This document shows positions 6,200-6,855 of a stretch of 6,855 nt of DNA, piece by piece. Position 1 is the first letter of the stretch; every line of letters begins with the position of its first letter. The DNA is taken from the NCBI GenBank assembly GCA_041669745.1, contig JBAYAO010000073.1, positions 1 to 6,855 of the forward strand. The letters are read 5' to 3'. Made by a program: the position numbers and the translations under genes. Source of the DNA: JBAZDV01 sp041669745 (lineage in GTDB: Archaea > Thermoplasmatota > Thermoplasmata > Methanomassiliicoccales > Methanomethylophilaceae). The notes under the pieces were generated by a model, which ran no database searches, had not been told where the DNA came from, and saw nothing but the letters and a program-made list of their open reading frames with translations.

Positions 6200-6598
6200 C
6201 CAGGACGATGACCACGTCGATAACATGCCCTTATCCACGAAGTAATGTTTATGAGTACTACGACATTTACGGAAATCTAAATCCATTCTTAATTCGTCGC
6301 TAACATCCTAATATCCCTTACACAGCGAATTACTTACAAGACAAGATTAGTCGGGTGCCAGAAATCCTTTCGACGCATCTATAGTCACAACATTATGATT
6401 AAAAAATACCATTACCACGATTGACAATTTGAATATAAAATACTAGGATGTTGTACTATGTATCCAGTTAATAGCTATAGTCTTCAAAAGACACCGACAA
6501 TTCGCTTGCCTTAAATCTTGTACCTTATATTTTTTAAGACTTTATTCTGATTATACAAAGTATCCCGCCTGTACCCAATATTTACCACCATCAGCTCA

Positions 6599-6855
6599 TC
6601 ACTTACCAAATTCATTGATGACATTGACAATCCTCTGCAATGTGACATCAGGTTCCTTCTTGATTTCACACTCCCAAACGGTTATAACGGTCCATCCTAA
6701 CGATTCAAGATCCTCACACTTACGACAATCACGTTCCACATTGGATTCGAATTTCGCCCTCCAAAACGCCCCATTGTGTGTAGGAATGGACAAGTTGCAT
6801 TTGGGACACCTGTGCCAGAAACAACCATTGACGAATATGGCCACATGTCTTCCCG
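6599..6855 (-). CDS. vsr: Vsr-type mismatch endonuclease, C-terminal part (truncated by window)
   Basis: The frame is open to the right edge, so the N-terminus lies outside the window and the GTG at 6844 is an internal valine rather than a start. About 85 residues are visible. They match the C-terminal half of very-short-patch repair endonucleases, which nick DNA at T:G mismatches created by deamination of 5-methylcytosine. Visible family marks are IFVNGCFWHRCPKC (6797-6838), with the conserved FWH histidine at 6812-6814; SNVERD followed by a helix; and GWTVITVWECE ending in the cysteine at 6668-6670. The cysteines of GCFWH, HRC and WEC correspond to the structural zinc site of E. coli Vsr. 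Where E. coli has HG before CFWH (His64), this protein has NG; many relatives have DG there. The catalytic aspartate (E. coli Asp51) would be just beyond the edge. Vsr genes usually sit beside a cytosine-5 methyltransferase, so one is expected to the right. Local GC (about 41% in the lines counted) is below the core genes. Confidence 0.9.
   Translation of the reverse strand, partial: GRHVAIFVNGCFWHRCPKCNLSIPTHNGAFWRAKFESNVERDCRKCEDLESLGWTVITVWECEIKKEPDVTLQRIVNVINEFGK

Larger units (their letters stand above)
6036..6598. other. AT-rich gene-free stretch between tRNA-Ser and vsr
   Basis: No credible gene is found on either strand across about 560 bases. The only frames are very short, for example a 16-codon frame starting at 6193 and a 9-codon frame starting at 6394, or run antisense through the tRNA. 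By hand count GC over 6301-6600 is about 34%, against about 50% in a sampled helicase line (3601-3660). A perfect 14-base palindrome TCATTCATGAATGA lies at 6186-6199. There is no long direct repeat, insertion-sequence end or copy of the tRNA 3' end. It may be a decayed island edge, an unrecognised RNA gene or a regulatory region; it lies downstream of vsr on the minus strand. Confidence 0.6.

Noticed and set aside
6145..6504. Short inverted pairs such as CGAATTGTC (6145-6153) with GACAATTCG (6496-6504), and AACATCCTA (6302-6310) with TAGGATGTT (6444-6452)
   Set aside because: Nine-base inverted pairs are expected about once by chance in a stretch this long; they do not nest into one convincing RNA fold or mark element ends.
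1..6855. CRISPR array, insertion sequence or transposase
   Set aside because: No regularly spaced repeats, no terminal inverted repeats with target duplications and no transposase-like frame were seen.

Overview
The window looks like a stretch of archaeal chromosome. Three things point that way. There is an XPD/Rad3-type helicase with the four iron-sulphur cysteines. There is a class II tRNA-Ser with discriminator G, no encoded CCA, and a TATA box 28 bases upstream. Four of the five promoters assigned to protein genes put a TATA-like element 25-28 bases before the start codon, the layout of leaderless archaeal transcripts; the fifth, for the kinase, is a looser fit. Protein style, about 50% GC in a sampled coding line, and a pyridoxamine kinase of the kind common in gut Clostridia suggest a gut or anaerobic member of Thermoplasmata, perhaps Methanomassiliicoccales. 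That placement is inference; no marker in the window proves it.

Layout, left to right. (1) 21-875, minus: pyridoxamine/pyridoxal kinase (vitamin B6 salvage). (2) 969-1886, plus: a TPR-like helical-repeat protein, divergent from the kinase across a short AT-rich promoter region. (3) 1873-2178, minus: a 101-residue unrecognised protein whose 3' end overlaps the TPR gene by 14 bases. (4) 2275-4314, plus: a 679-residue XPD-like superfamily 2 DNA helicase with an added N-terminal zinc ribbon, divergent from gene 3. (5) 4342-5274, plus: a ten-helix transporter of the bile acid:sodium symporter (BASS) superfamily, 27 bases after the helicase stop and preceded by a good Shine-Dalgarno sequence, so probably cotranscribed. 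(6) 5345-5731, minus: a small four-helix membrane protein, convergent with the transporter, with a perfect GC palindrome between the two stops. (7) 5951-6035, plus: tRNA-Ser(UGA). (8) 6036-6598: an AT-rich, gene-free stretch. (9) 6599-6855, minus: the C-terminal part of a Vsr-type mismatch endonuclease running off the window.

The left 6 kb reads as ordinary chromosome made of short transcription units. The part right of the tRNA differs: GC falls to about one third, coding stops for about 560 bases, and a restriction-modification accessory gene (vsr) appears. This fits the edge of an accessory island at a tRNA gene, although no integrase or duplicated attachment site is visible here. I found no CRISPR array, no insertion sequence and no convincing new multi-gene system. 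The most unusual single items are the zinc-ribbon/XPD helicase fusion, its pairing with a BASS transporter, and the Vsr island edge.
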